Source of the DNA: Balneolaceae bacterium UBA3186
GTDB taxonomy: Bacteria; Bacteroidota; Rhodothermia; Balneolales; Balneolaceae
DNA length: 45,255 bases
Assembly (NCBI GenBank): GCA_002364085.1
Contig: DEXK01000020.1
Coordinates: forward strand, 143,370 to 188,624
Reading direction: 5' to 3'
In this document: positions 1 to 7,106 of the stretch, piece after piece
Numbering within the stretch: the first letter of the stretch is position 1
How the letters are laid out: every line of letters begins with the position of its first letter
Made by a program: the position numbers and the translations under genes
The notes under the pieces: generated by a model
Databases searched by the model: none
Told to the model about the DNA's origin: nothing
The model's input: only the letters and a program-made list of their open reading frames with translations

Positions 1-18
1 TTCATGAATCGCCCCTAC
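1..18. repeat. REP-like palindrome, right half only
   Basis: The first 18 bases match the right half of the palindrome at 3972-3999 (TTCATGAATCGCCCCTAC). The left half would lie upstream of the window. It sits inside the RAYT reading frame. Confidence 0.7.
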
Positions 19-287
19 AAAGGAACGCAAACCCGGAATTATATCGTAATCACCGTCGTAAAATGTTGATTCCAAAAATTATTGGTTGGTATAAAATGAA
101 TACCGCAAAACAAATCAACCAAATCCGCAAAACACCGGGCGCAAAAATCTGGCAACGGGGTTATTATGATCACATCATCCGAAATGAAGAATCATTATGT
201 CACATCCGGGAATACATCAAAAACAATCCAATGAACTGGAATAAAGATCGGTTTCATCTTGACCTTAGGACCTTCCTGCCTAAATAG
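1..287 (+). CDS. REP-associated tyrosine transposase (RAYT, Y1/IS200-like), C-terminal part
   Basis: This frame is open from the window edge to a TAG at 285-287, so the gene is cut by the window; an internal ATG at 63 is not the likely start. RAYTs are single-domain HUH/Y1 enzymes thought to move or maintain REP palindromes. Visible are the family's C-terminal hallmarks WQRGYYDHIIRNEESL and IREYIKNNPMNWNKDR. The N-terminal HUH motif lies off-window. The first codons (HESPLQ) come from the right half of a REP-like palindrome, so the palindrome is read in frame as protein. A decayed paralogue lies at about 3903-4125. Whether this copy is intact cannot be decided here. Confidence 0.8.
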   Translation, partial: HESPLQRNANPELYRNHRRKMLIPKIIGWYKMNTAKQINQIRKTPGAKIWQRGYYDHIIRNEESLCHIREYIKNNPMNWNKDRFHLDLRTFLPK

Positions 288-314
288 AAAAGGCTCCACT
301 TGGGAGCCTTTTCT
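286..314. terminator. Bidirectional intrinsic terminator
   Basis: A 12-bp perfect stem (AGAAAAGGCTCC / GGAGCCTTTTCT) with a 5-nt loop overlaps the RAYT stop codon. It lies 17 bp beyond the stop of the minus-strand nuclease gene, so it can end transcription from both sides. The T-tract is part of the stem. Confidence 0.75.
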
Positions 315-330
315 ATACTATAATTTTTGC

Positions 331-3300
331 TTACTTAATTAATAGCATTCTTTTAGTGATCAGCGTTGATGACGTTTGTATTCTATACAAATACACTCCG
401 CTCGATAGAGCCGATGCATCAAATGTTACCGTATGCTCACCGGCTTGTATGTTTCCATCCACAAGTACCGCGACCGTTTGTCCCAATGTATTGAACACTG
501 TTACTTTTGCAAATCCCGTTTCCGGTAAGCTAAAAGCTATTTGAGTGCTTGGGTTAAATGGGTTGGGGTAATTTGTGATCGATACTTCCTGCGGCAGTTC
601 TTTTGTAGCTATTTCTTCAAATGCACCTAGCGATTTAGCTGCAAATGTTCCATCCGCTTGCGTCGTCGGCGAGCCCAGGTCAGTAGAAGTTGCCCAGTCT
701 AAATAGGTATCTGAGTCACTTCCAACATCAGTGCGGTATATACTGAACCCCTCACCAGCTGCCGGTAATGAAGAACTTCCCCATCCTGCAGGAAGCCCCG
801 CTGAAGCTCCTCCTTCCCAAGCAACCGCATCTATTTCGGTTCCTGATGCATCCTTAAGTACTAAGGCCTCCCCTCCGTTATTCAACGCAGGTAACGACAC
901 ATACCCATCTGCATTTTTTCCGTATAACTTTCGAAACTCTTTTCTATTTGTAGCAAGCGTTAGAAATGAGTTTCCGGCTATCTTATCCTTATTTGAAAAA
1001 GTATACGTTTGACCGGTACCATTGTTGTCTGTTAATGTCCATCCATTCAGGTTGATCTCCTGAGATGTTGTATTATAGAATTCGATCCACTCTTCTTTGC
1101 TCTCATTTCCGGGAGTATCATAAAATACTTCTGAGATCAGAATATCCTCTACGTTTGATACAGGCGGAGAGTCTGTAGTAAAGGTAAATGTTTCCTGAAT
1201 GGTTGTATTTCCTGAGTCATCAGTTGATACCACCTGGTAAAAATATTCCGTGCCGGAATTCAAACCCGTCAGTGCCACAGAGTGTGAGGTTACCAAGGCT
1301 CCTGATCCGGCTGAAGAACCGTAACTGTTTGTTATGCCGTAATTCACTTGAGAACTGGCTGCCTCGTCAGTTGTCCAGGTGATCGTTGCATCCGTTTCTC
1401 CAATATTTGAAGATTGGATTGCTGAAATCACCGGACCTGTAACATCTGCAAGAGGGATGCTTGCCGGGTCTCCGTTATTTGTTGCTACACTCCAATCCAC
1501 ATCGCTATCAGTGTCCGTAGTTAGCGAGCTTCTGAATAAACTTTCTCCTGTTGCCGCCGAGGGTCCTGTTCCCCATCCCAATGGTACACCCGCTGAAGCG
1601 CCGCCTTCCCAGGCAACTTCATCAACTAAAGATCCCGTGTTGTCTTTCAGCAGCAAGGCATCTCCTGTATTATTTAGGTCCGGGATATTACCATACTGAT
1701 GAGCGTCACTATTGTAAAGCGGTTGAAACCCAATAGCTACTTTTGCTACTGTAAAATAGGCTTGCCCATCTATAGTTGTGCCAGATGGGAACGTATATAC
1801 CGCCCCTGTTCCGTTATTATCTGTTATCGTAAATCCGGAAATATCAATTTGTTGTGATGTTGTGTTGTATAACTCGATCCACTCTTCTTCTCCGTCTGTT
1901 CCCGGAGTGTCATAAAATATTTCTGAGAATAATACATTCGCAATAGTCGGAGCAGAAGCTTGAGTCTGAGGATCTCCATTGTTGACAGCCGTAGCCCAAT
2001 CACTGAACGAGTCCGTATCTCCTGATGCGTTCAATCGATATATAGTTTCTCCTGTTGCTGCACTTGGATCAGAACTACTTCCCCAACCGGAAGGCAATCC
2101 AGCGCTAGCGCCTCCTTCCCATGCAACAGCGTCGATCAAATTGGATTGAGAATCCGTTAACAGGAGCGCTTCTCCGGAATTATTTAATGCCGGAATCGAT
2201 CCATAAATATCAGCCTCAAACCCATATATCGCATTAAACCCAGCTGAATTAGAAGCTACTGTTAAAAACGACTGAGGTAAGATCGTGGTCCCGCCCGGGA
2301 ATGTATATGAAGATCCTGTACCATTATTATCTGTTATGGTATATCCGCCAAGATCAATGGTTGCATTTCCTGCATTATAAAGCTCTATCCATTCCTCATT
2401 GCTGTCAGTGCCGGGAGTATCATAAAAGATCTCAGTAAACAAGATCGTATTTGCTCCGCCGGTTCCGCTCGCTGTTGTAGTAAAGCTAAAGTTGCCTGAA
2501 GTCGCAGAATTTGAAGATCCGTCTGCGCTTGTTACGCTGTAGTTATATGTTGTAGATGCTGTTAGTCCTGTAAGCTGTATGGAATGACTGGTGGTAAAGC
2601 TCCCGCTTGATAAAGTGCTTCCGTAGCTTGTAGTCAATCCGTAATCAACCGTTGAATTAGCCAGCTCATCTGTGCTCCAAGTGATCGTTGCGGAATTCTC
2701 TCCGACACTAACCGCCTGAACCGAGGAGATAACCGGCGCTGTAGTATCGTTGCCTCCTGTATTTCCATTTGGAAAAAAAGCCCTTCTCACCAATGAAGTA
2801 TCCAAGACAAAAGGATTTTCATTTCCTTGATACCCTGCAATCAAATTACTTCTGTTTAGTTCTGCTGCATCTACTTCGTCTTGATAGTGCCACTGATATA
2901 GATCGTCTTTTTGAATATCATAAAAAGCTTGATCCGCTACTCCCTGATAGATCGCTACAAAATAGAATACAGCCCTTGCTGCATTTCCCTTGTGTTGTTC
3001 CCTTGGCTCAAAAGTTGTGCTGCCAAAGTTCTCTGCATATAAATCGATGTTACTTGTCGGTATTGTAGATTGAGATTGACCCTCGAAATACCAAGTATCT
3101 GTAAGGTTGTCCGGAATATCACCTAATGGATCATTATTCCTTGCACTGTTCACATTCGATTTAGCAGGAAACAAAGAATGTAAATCTGATCGTTGTGGCT
3201 CGTTACCTGCCCCTTTGCTTTGTGGCCATGTATGTTCTGCATTTATACCTTTGTTGAATGCATCCGTGCTAGGATCGTTATTCGGATCTAGATTGATCGT

Positions 3301-3567
3301 GAATCCTGTATACACTCCTGTTAAAAAGCCGTTGTTATTATCAATTTTCGCATACATTGTGTCTCTGGCTGTGTCGTAGCCTAAAGTCTGTGTTGGTGTA
3401 TAGTTTTGCTGAAGAAAATTGATCAACGCCTGTCCTTCAAGGCCGGCTCCAATCGTTTGGTTTTGAGCAACTAAGGAATTGCTCATTAACACTATCGCAA
3501 TGGTTATAAAGCTTAAAGCGATATTCTTGTTCTTTGGCGTAGTTATGCCCTTGAGTAAACCTACCAT
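331..3567 (-). CDS. Secreted endonuclease I-family nuclease with two FN3-like and three lamin-tail domains and a C-terminal sorting domain
   Basis: 1078 residues. An N-terminal signal peptide (about 1-35, ending LVAQ) is followed by an endonuclease I-like domain (about 40-260) with the signature EHTWPQSKG at 110-118 and SDLHSLFP at 127-134. Then come an FN3-like domain (about 275-365), lamin-tail domains at about 373-515 and 540-685, a second FN3-like domain (708-798), a third lamin-tail domain (803-950) and a C-terminal sorting domain starting NYPNPFNPST at 999. This predicts an extracellular or surface-anchored nuclease exported by Sec and a type IX-like system, perhaps for scavenging nucleic acid. 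The lamin-tail units share strings such as VAWEGGASAG, which suggests recent internal duplication. It is a single-gene unit with a long leader and its own terminator. The domain assignments are by motif; the substrate is inferred. Confidence 0.88.
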   Translation of the reverse strand: MVGLLKGITTPKNKNIALSFITIAIVLMSNSLVAQNQTIGAGLEGQALINFLQQNYTPTQTLGYDTARDTMYAKIDNNNGFLTGVYTGFTINLDPNNDPSTDAFNKGINAEHTWPQSKGAGNEPQRSDLHSLFPAKSNVNSARNNDPLGDIPDNLTDTWYFEGQSQSTIPTSNIDLYAENFGSTTFEPREQHKGNAARAVFYFVAIYQGVADQAFYDIQKDDLYQWHYQDEVDAAELNRSNLIAGYQGNENPFVLDTSLVRRAFFPNGNTGGNDTTAPVISSVQAVSVGENSATITWSTDELANSTVDYGLTTSYGSTLSSGSFTTSHSIQLTGLTASTTYNYSVTSADGSSNSATSGNFSFTTTASGTGGANTILFTEIFYDTPGTDSNEEWIELYNAGNATIDLGGYTITDNNGTGSSYTFPGGTTILPQSFLTVASNSAGFNAIYGFEADIYGSIPALNNSGEALLLTDSQSNLIDAVAWEGGASAGLPSGWGSSSDPSAATGETIYRLNASGDTDSFSDWATAVNNGDPQTQASAPTIANVLFSEIFYDTPGTDGEEEWIELYNTTSQQIDISGFTITDNNGTGAVYTFPSGTTIDGQAYFTVAKVAIGFQPLYNSDAHQYGNIPDLNNTGDALLLKDNTGSLVDEVAWEGGASAGVPLGWGTGPSAATGESLFRSSLTTDTDSDVDWSVATNNGDPASIPLADVTGPVISAIQSSNIGETDATITWTTDEAASSQVNYGITNSYGSSAGSGALVTSHSVALTGLNSGTEYFYQVVSTDDSGNTTIQETFTFTTDSPPVSNVEDILISEVFYDTPGNESKEEWIEFYNTTSQEINLNGWTLTDNNGTGQTYTFSNKDKIAGNSFLTLATNRKEFRKLYGKNADGYVSLPALNNGGEALVLKDASGTEIDAVAWEGGASAGLPAGWGSSSLPAAGEGFSIYRTDVGSDSDTYLDWATSTDLGSPTTQADGTFAAKSLGAFEEIATKELPQEVSITNYPNPFNPSTQIAFSLPETGFAKVTVFNTLGQTVAVLVDGNIQAGEHTVTFDASALSSGVYLYRIQTSSTLITKRMLLIK

Positions 3568-3583
3568 AGATGTGATTGTTTAG

Positions 3584-3678
3584 TTATGTGTTTATGCCGT
3601 TCCTATTGAACGTGGTGACAGCGATTTTACGGTTCACTGGTGGTGGCTCCCCAACCATATTTTGGAGATTACACATAA
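3584..3678 (-). promoter_or_regulatory. Candidate structured 5' leader of the secreted nuclease gene
   Basis: On the minus strand an 8-bp closing helix (UUAUGUGU at 3678-3671 with ACACAUAA at 3591-3584) encloses further helices: CUCC/GGAG around 3666-3646, CAGUG/CGCUG around 3639-3619, and a 5-bp CGUUC/GAACG hairpin at about 3612-3598. It ends 17 nt before the start codon. A weak -7-like TAAATTTT lies at 3710-3703. I could not match it to a known riboswitch class. It is a fold seen by hand, not a scored prediction. Confidence 0.4.
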
Positions 3679-3902
3679 AGGTCCTTGGCGTCGCATAGTA
3701 ATAAAATTTAGTCGGAATTTTTCTATTAAATTTTTGTTAACTACTTTTTATTGAGTTATACTACTGATTTTGTTGAATTTTAGATCCATGGTTTAAACAC
3801 CTAGATGAAGACTTAGTTCTTATCTAAAATTAGTTTCGGAAATTTTATTTTCTGTATTGAAAAGAAGCAATCCCATCTTATAAATGATTTATTTATACCA
3901 TT

Positions 3903-4125
3903 ATTCATGAACACATTGTTATGCCAAATCATATCCATGGAATTATAGAAATTATTGGTAAAAACCCAACCGTAGGGGCGATTCATGAATCGCTCCTACA
4001 AAGGATTGTAAACCTGGCGTTATATCGTAAACACCGACGTAAAATGTTGATTCCAACATTATTGGTTGGTATAAAATGATCGCGGTAAAACAAATCACAT
4101 CCACGAAATTATTGGTAAAAACCCA
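3903..4125 (+). pseudogene. Decayed RAYT transposase remnant
   Basis: The frame opening at 3903 reads HEHIVMPNHIHGIIEI, the RAYT HUH motif region, then a palindrome-encoded linker VGAIHES and RKHRRKMLIP, the same order as in the copy at the left edge. Compared with that copy there is a one-base deletion near 4060 (CCAACATTATT against CCAAAAATTATT), and the frame then hits a TGA at 4077-4079. The sequence past that point resembles the gene only briefly (AAAACAAATCA) before a second copy of GAAATTATTGG begins at 4105. The gene is therefore truncated, frameshifted and partly duplicated, and is presumably non-functional. Confidence 0.8.
3972..3999. repeat. REP-like palindrome inside the RAYT remnant
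   Basis: A 28-nt palindrome with 14-nt arms centred on TTCATGAA (left arm GTAGGGGCGATTCA), with one G-T mismatch. It lies within the RAYT remnant frame, where it encodes VGAIHESLL. The same right arm opens the window. Confidence 0.85.
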
Positions 4126-4128
4126 ATC

Positions 4129-4156
4129 GTAGGGGTGAATCGCGATTCGCCCCTAC
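4129..4156. repeat. Second complete REP-like palindrome
   Basis: A 28-nt palindrome with arms GTAGGGGTGAATCG and CGATTCGCCCCTAC, closely related to the one at 3972 but with a CGCG centre. It follows a repeat of the 21-bp flank seen before the first palindrome (3948-3968 and 4105-4125), so flank and palindrome were copied together. Confidence 0.8.
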
Positions 4157-4242
4157 GGAATAAAATTGGAATCAATAATTCATTTTATAAACCCAAATTT
4201 GAATCACCATCAAACAATATTGGGATTGCGATCGGTTTCGGA

Positions 4243-4776
4243 TTAATCGCTGAGGAGCTCTAAATACCCCTCCAGATCAAACACATCCATTGGCGATTCT
4301 TTTCTTAGATACAGCGGATGGTGTGGATGTCCCGCTTTGGAAATGTTTCCTCTGGTAAAGCATCTGCATTTATTTTGTTTGAGGACTTCAGCGATGTCTC
4401 TCATACATCTGGATAGATATGGTCGCTTTTCGATCAGCGTTCCCCAGGCACACCAGACGTCTAATCCGTTTGGTAGCTCCGCCAAAAGATCGGCAATTGC
4501 AGAGATGTTCTTCTCGTGAATGGATTTTTGAAATCGCTTATGCATTTTATCCGGATTAGTGGCTCTTTGCGGATAAAGATTGAACATGATCCAACCGTCG
4601 TACCCTTTTTCTTTTGCATATCTGGCAACGGAAGCCACGGTCGGATCTAAATTTCCCGGAACAGCTGTGCTTGGATTCACCCCGAAGCAGATCAATGGAT
4701 TATTACCTTCTTGTCCTAAAGAATAACGGCTTAACGGTTCATCATGATCGTAGATCCAGGGTTTGTTTTCGAACAT
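4243..4776 (-). CDS. DUF1643 family protein
   Basis: 177 residues, a usual length for DUF1643. Recognised from the GVNPSTAVPGNLDPTV segment near residues 33-48, the GWIMFNLYPQRATNP segment near 61-75, the CAWG segment, and a C-terminal HPHHPLYL. No biochemical role is established for this family; it occurs scattered in bacteria and on mobile DNA, which suggests exchange. The start is the only ATG that keeps the conserved N-terminus. It stands alone, with the palindromic region 3.6-4.2 kb on one side and the repeat behind tyrA on the other. I infer no function. Confidence 0.8.
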   Translation of the reverse strand: MFENKPWIYDHDEPLSRYSLGQEGNNPLICFGVNPSTAVPGNLDPTVASVARYAKEKGYDGWIMFNLYPQRATNPDKMHKRFQKSIHEKNISAIADLLAELPNGLDVWCAWGTLIEKRPYLSRCMRDIAEVLKQNKCRCFTRGNISKAGHPHHPLYLRKESPMDVFDLEGYLELLSD

Positions 4777-4857
4777 TCGGAAAAATGGTTTTCAGTGAGA
4801 TTATTTAGATAAAATATCGAATCTTATTTCAAGTTGTGCAGATCGTTCTTCTTTAAG

Positions 4858-4963
4858 ACCCACCCTTGTTCCCTCGCTAAGATTAGGGAGGGAAACCCTT
4901 TAATTAATTCTTTCTGATATTTGAGTTCCCTTCCCTTTTCAAAGGGAAGGGACAGGGATGGGT
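4858..4963. repeat. Palindromic MITE-like element, copy A
   Basis: About 106 bp with imperfect inverted ends (ACCCACCCTTGTTCCC and GGGACAGGGATGGGT). Two inner hairpins lie between the ends: CCCTCGCTAA/TTAGGGAGGG and CCCTTCCCTTT/AAAGGGAAGGG. A second copy in the same orientation lies at 6800-6908. This copy begins 5 bp beyond the tyrA stop and may act as its terminator. Confidence 0.75.
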
Positions 4964-4968
4964 TTTCT

Positions 4969-6102
4969 TTACGCAAACCTATCCGCCAGCCTGTTTATCA
5001 AATAACCACTTTCGTTTAACGCTTGGGTCGCGAATTTTCCGAAGAAGTCGGTTACGCCTTCAAACTCACGAATAAAACCTTCTCGGTCATTATTCTTAAC
5101 TAATTCAGCTAGTTTCTGGTGGTGATTAAAAAATTTCATAAGAAGATCGCGCCGTTCTTCATTGGCAAAAACGATGTCTGCATAAAGCTCTGCGCTTTGT
5201 GCAAAAATTCGTCCTGTCATCATCATTTCGGCCCTGTAGATAGGGCTGGAATATTCAAGCATATCGCTTGGACGAAGGTCATATTCTTCCATAAAGGATC
5301 CGTGAAGCAACGCCACAAAGTGACGGAGTCCCTGCACCATATGCATTACATGATCGTGCTTGTTTTGGTCCGCTTTAATTACACGCATTCCCCAAAGCTC
5401 GCATTGCTCTACAAACCAATCTGCTTCCTCTGCATTTCTTCCGGGACAAACCACCATCAACTGTTTGCTCAGGTTTTGAACATCCGGCCCATGCATGGGG
5501 TGCAATCCGACTACCGGTCCTTCGTGACATTCCAGCATCTTTTCAATTGGTGAAGATTTGTTACTGGTGAAATCAGCCAGAATGGTTTTTTCTGATAGCC
5601 TTCCTTTCAACCGCTCTATCACTTGCTCTGTAATCTTGATGGGAACAGTAACGATCACCATATCAAGTTTTGGAGCTATTTCTTCAAGCTCATACCAGTT
5701 GGATCTATCGATAGAATAGGCTTTGTGCCCTGTTTGAATTGTGATCTTTTTGTAGAGCTTTCCCATCCCTCCTTCACCGCCGATATACAAGATATGCTTG
5801 GGTTCAGCGGTAGCGATCGGAAATTTATCTTGGGATTGCTTATCTCGGGATGAGGTCATGATCATCCTTAAAAAATCTTCAGCCCATTCAGGATCAATCC
5901 CTTTTTCCTGAGCCATTTTTTTGAACGACGCTGATTTCTCATCTTCACGTTTCGGCACAAAAACCGGCAACTGGTTTTCAACTTTTGTTTTGATGACTGC
6001 ATTTACAACCTCTGCTCGTTCCGATAGAAGATCAAGGATCTGTTCATCGATTTCGTCTATCCTTTTCCGGGATCCTTCTAGTGCTTTTTGTTTGTCTGAC
6101 AT
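4969..6102 (-). CDS. tyrA: Bifunctional chorismate mutase / prephenate dehydrogenase (T-protein)
   Basis: 377 residues, close to the enterobacterial T-protein. Residues 1-90 are an AroQ-type chorismate mutase (RKRIDEIDEQILDLLSERAE, then a conserved KRED). A Rossmann NAD site follows at 107-115 (IGGEGGMGK), then HPMHGPD at 201-207 and the QGLRHF segment near 257. The protein converts chorismate to prephenate and then to 4-hydroxyphenylpyruvate in tyrosine synthesis, in the cytoplasm. No other aromatic-pathway gene is nearby; it is a single transcription unit between two copies of a palindromic element. This domain order is best known from Gammaproteobacteria, so ancestry by transfer is possible but not shown. 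Confidence 0.93.
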   Translation of the reverse strand: MSDKQKALEGSRKRIDEIDEQILDLLSERAEVVNAVIKTKVENQLPVFVPKREDEKSASFKKMAQEKGIDPEWAEDFLRMIMTSSRDKQSQDKFPIATAEPKHILYIGGEGGMGKLYKKITIQTGHKAYSIDRSNWYELEEIAPKLDMVIVTVPIKITEQVIERLKGRLSEKTILADFTSNKSSPIEKMLECHEGPVVGLHPMHGPDVQNLSKQLMVVCPGRNAEEADWFVEQCELWGMRVIKADQNKHDHVMHMVQGLRHFVALLHGSFMEEYDLRPSDMLEYSSPIYRAEMMMTGRIFAQSAELYADIVFANEERRDLLMKFFNHHQKLAELVKNNDREGFIREFEGVTDFFGKFATQALNESGYLINRLADRFA

Positions 6103-6308
6103 TCTAAATTTTTCTTGTTTTCCGCTGCTAATATAGCAGTTTGATCGCTCTACTTCTTAACTCTATTTTCCATTCATTCACGAACAAAGCGAAGTGATCT
6201 CCCAATCATTGACAAGTCAAGCCTTCCCGACTCTTAAATTAATTCGCTCTTAGTATTTAAGACCGAAAAGGGTGTGTGATTTGGATGCATCTGCGAAGCA
6301 GGAATAAT

Positions 6309-6387
6309 CCTCCTTTGAAGGAGGTGTCCGCCGACTGGCGGACGGAGGATGTTGTGGGGTTTACTCGCTCAGAAACCCTACAACATC
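6309..6387. repeat. Three-hairpin palindromic block
   Basis: Consecutive hairpins are CCTCCTTTGAAGGAGG at 6309-6324, GTCCGCC-GACT-GGCGGAC at 6326-6343, and a 15-bp arm pair GATGTTGTGGGGTTT (6348-6362) with AAACCCTACAACATC (6373-6387), one G-T wobble and a 10-nt loop. A relative of the second hairpin (GTCCACCAGTTGGCGGA) lies near 29742-29758. Confidence 0.75.
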
Positions 6388-6460
6388 CCTCTGATCTAAC
6401 ACAAGTGTTCGATCGGTCTCCCTTCGAAGGGAGATTTAGGATCTTCTTATCCATTTTCTG

Positions 6461-6540
6461 ACCCTCCCTAACTTTAAGGAGGGAGACTCTTAAACTAGTT
6501 TAGGTCTTAATATTAAAGTCCCCTCAGCGAAGGGAAGGAG
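6461..6540. repeat. Truncated copy of the MITE-like element
   Basis: Its interior matches 6821-6893 of the complete copy (CTCTTAAACTAGTTTAGGTC and following bases are shared), but both conserved outer ends are missing. Confidence 0.75.
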
Positions 6541-6592
6541 TTTCTTTTCAATCACAAAGAATGCCGATATGTAATAAACTATTTCCATAAAT

Positions 6593-6616
6593 CTTTGTGC
6601 CCTCTGTGGTTTTAAA
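6593..6616. repeat. Short dispersed repeat, copy 1
   Basis: CTTTGTGCCCTCTGTGGTTT recurs with one substitution at 6761-6783. Its reverse complement (AACCACAGAG...) resembles a repeat I associate with intergenic DNA of several bacterial groups; that association is from memory. Confidence 0.55.
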
Positions 6617-6624
6617 TGAATTTT

Positions 6625-6713
6625 CATCTCGCGGCGTATGCCCGAGATCTGGATTGATTTATAAGGATGTAACCTTAATATCGATCCAGATTCCTGCCTT
6701 CGCAGGAATGACC
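6625..6713. repeat. Dispersed palindromic repeat with ATTCCTGC/GCAGGAAT hairpin
   Basis: The segment holds an 8-bp hairpin (6690-6697 with 6702-6709) and an outer TCTGGAT/ATCCAGA pair (6648-6654 with 6684-6690). Its left third is nearly identical to 29816-29846 (CGAGATCTGGATT shared), so the unit is dispersed. Confidence 0.65.
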
Positions 6714-6760
6714 AGATCAATTGTTCAGATTTATCTGATCGCGATTCTAAACCAAAAAAC

Positions 6761-6783
6761 CTTTGTGCACTCTGTGGTTAAAA
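6761..6783. repeat. Short dispersed repeat, copy 2
   Basis: CTTTGTGCACTCTGTGGTTA, same orientation as the copy at 6593, 168 bp downstream. Confidence 0.55.
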
Positions 6784-6799
6784 CAATTTCCCGGCACTG

Positions 6800-6908
6800 A
6801 CCCACCCTTGTTCCCTCCCTAACTTTAGGGAGGGAAACTCTTAAACTAGTTTAGGTCTTAATATTAAAGTCCCCTTCCCTCAACGAAGGGAAGGGACAGG
6901 GATGGGTT
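6800..6908. repeat. Palindromic MITE-like element, copy B
   Basis: About 109 bp with the same outer inverted ends as copy A at 4858-4963 and the same direction, plus inner hairpins CCTCCCTAA/TTAGGGAGG and CCCTTCCCT/AGGGAAGGG. The middle differs from copy A but matches the truncated copy at 6461. Confidence 0.75.
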
Positions 6909-7059
6909 TCTTCCTCCGGCCCCTAATTCCAAAAAACAATCTAATACTATATCAACGAGTCCTTCCCCTTATCCAAGGGGGAGACAGTGGAGGTCAAAAA
7001 ATTAAGTAAAATCTAATCTGCCGTTAAAATCAATTCATAACTACGGAACGAATCCTCCC

Positions 7060-7067
7060 TATTTTTG
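7060..7067 (+). promoter_or_regulatory. Probable -7 element of the uvrB promoter
   Basis: TATTTTTG fits the Bacteroidota -7 consensus TAnnTTTG exactly and lies 40 bp before the uvrB ATG. No clear TTG at -33 is present. Confidence 0.4.
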
Positions 7068-7106
7068 CGTAACTTGTGTGTTGCTTAACGTTCTAAATAC
7101 CCATTG

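Larger units (their letters stand above)
6103..7106. other. Non-coding kilobase made of stacked palindromic repeats
   Basis: No convincing gene lies between tyrA and uvrB. The short open frames here coincide with hairpins and lack family features. Recognisable units are a three-hairpin block at 6309-6387, a partial element at 6461-6540, two copies of an AACCACAGAG-type repeat, an ATTCCTGC/GCAGGAAT hairpin, a full MITE-like copy at 6800-6908 and a further CCTTCCCC/GGGGGAG hairpin near 6963-6985. Confidence 0.7.

Noticed and set aside
3584..3678. Cyclic-di-GMP or cobalamin riboswitch
   Set aside because: The conserved core strings of these classes could not be found; only a general fold is claimed.
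6257..6800. Several 60-80 codon open frames between tyrA and uvrB
   Set aside because: They run through hairpins and repeats and differ in frame between copies of the same repeat, so they do not encode conserved proteins.
6302..6990. Possible CRISPR-like array
   Set aside because: The repeats are of different families, irregularly spaced and palindromic; there are no constant direct repeats with unique spacers and no cas genes.
7104..7106. TTG as uvrB start
   Set aside because: The ATG directly after it gives the normal UvrB N-terminus.
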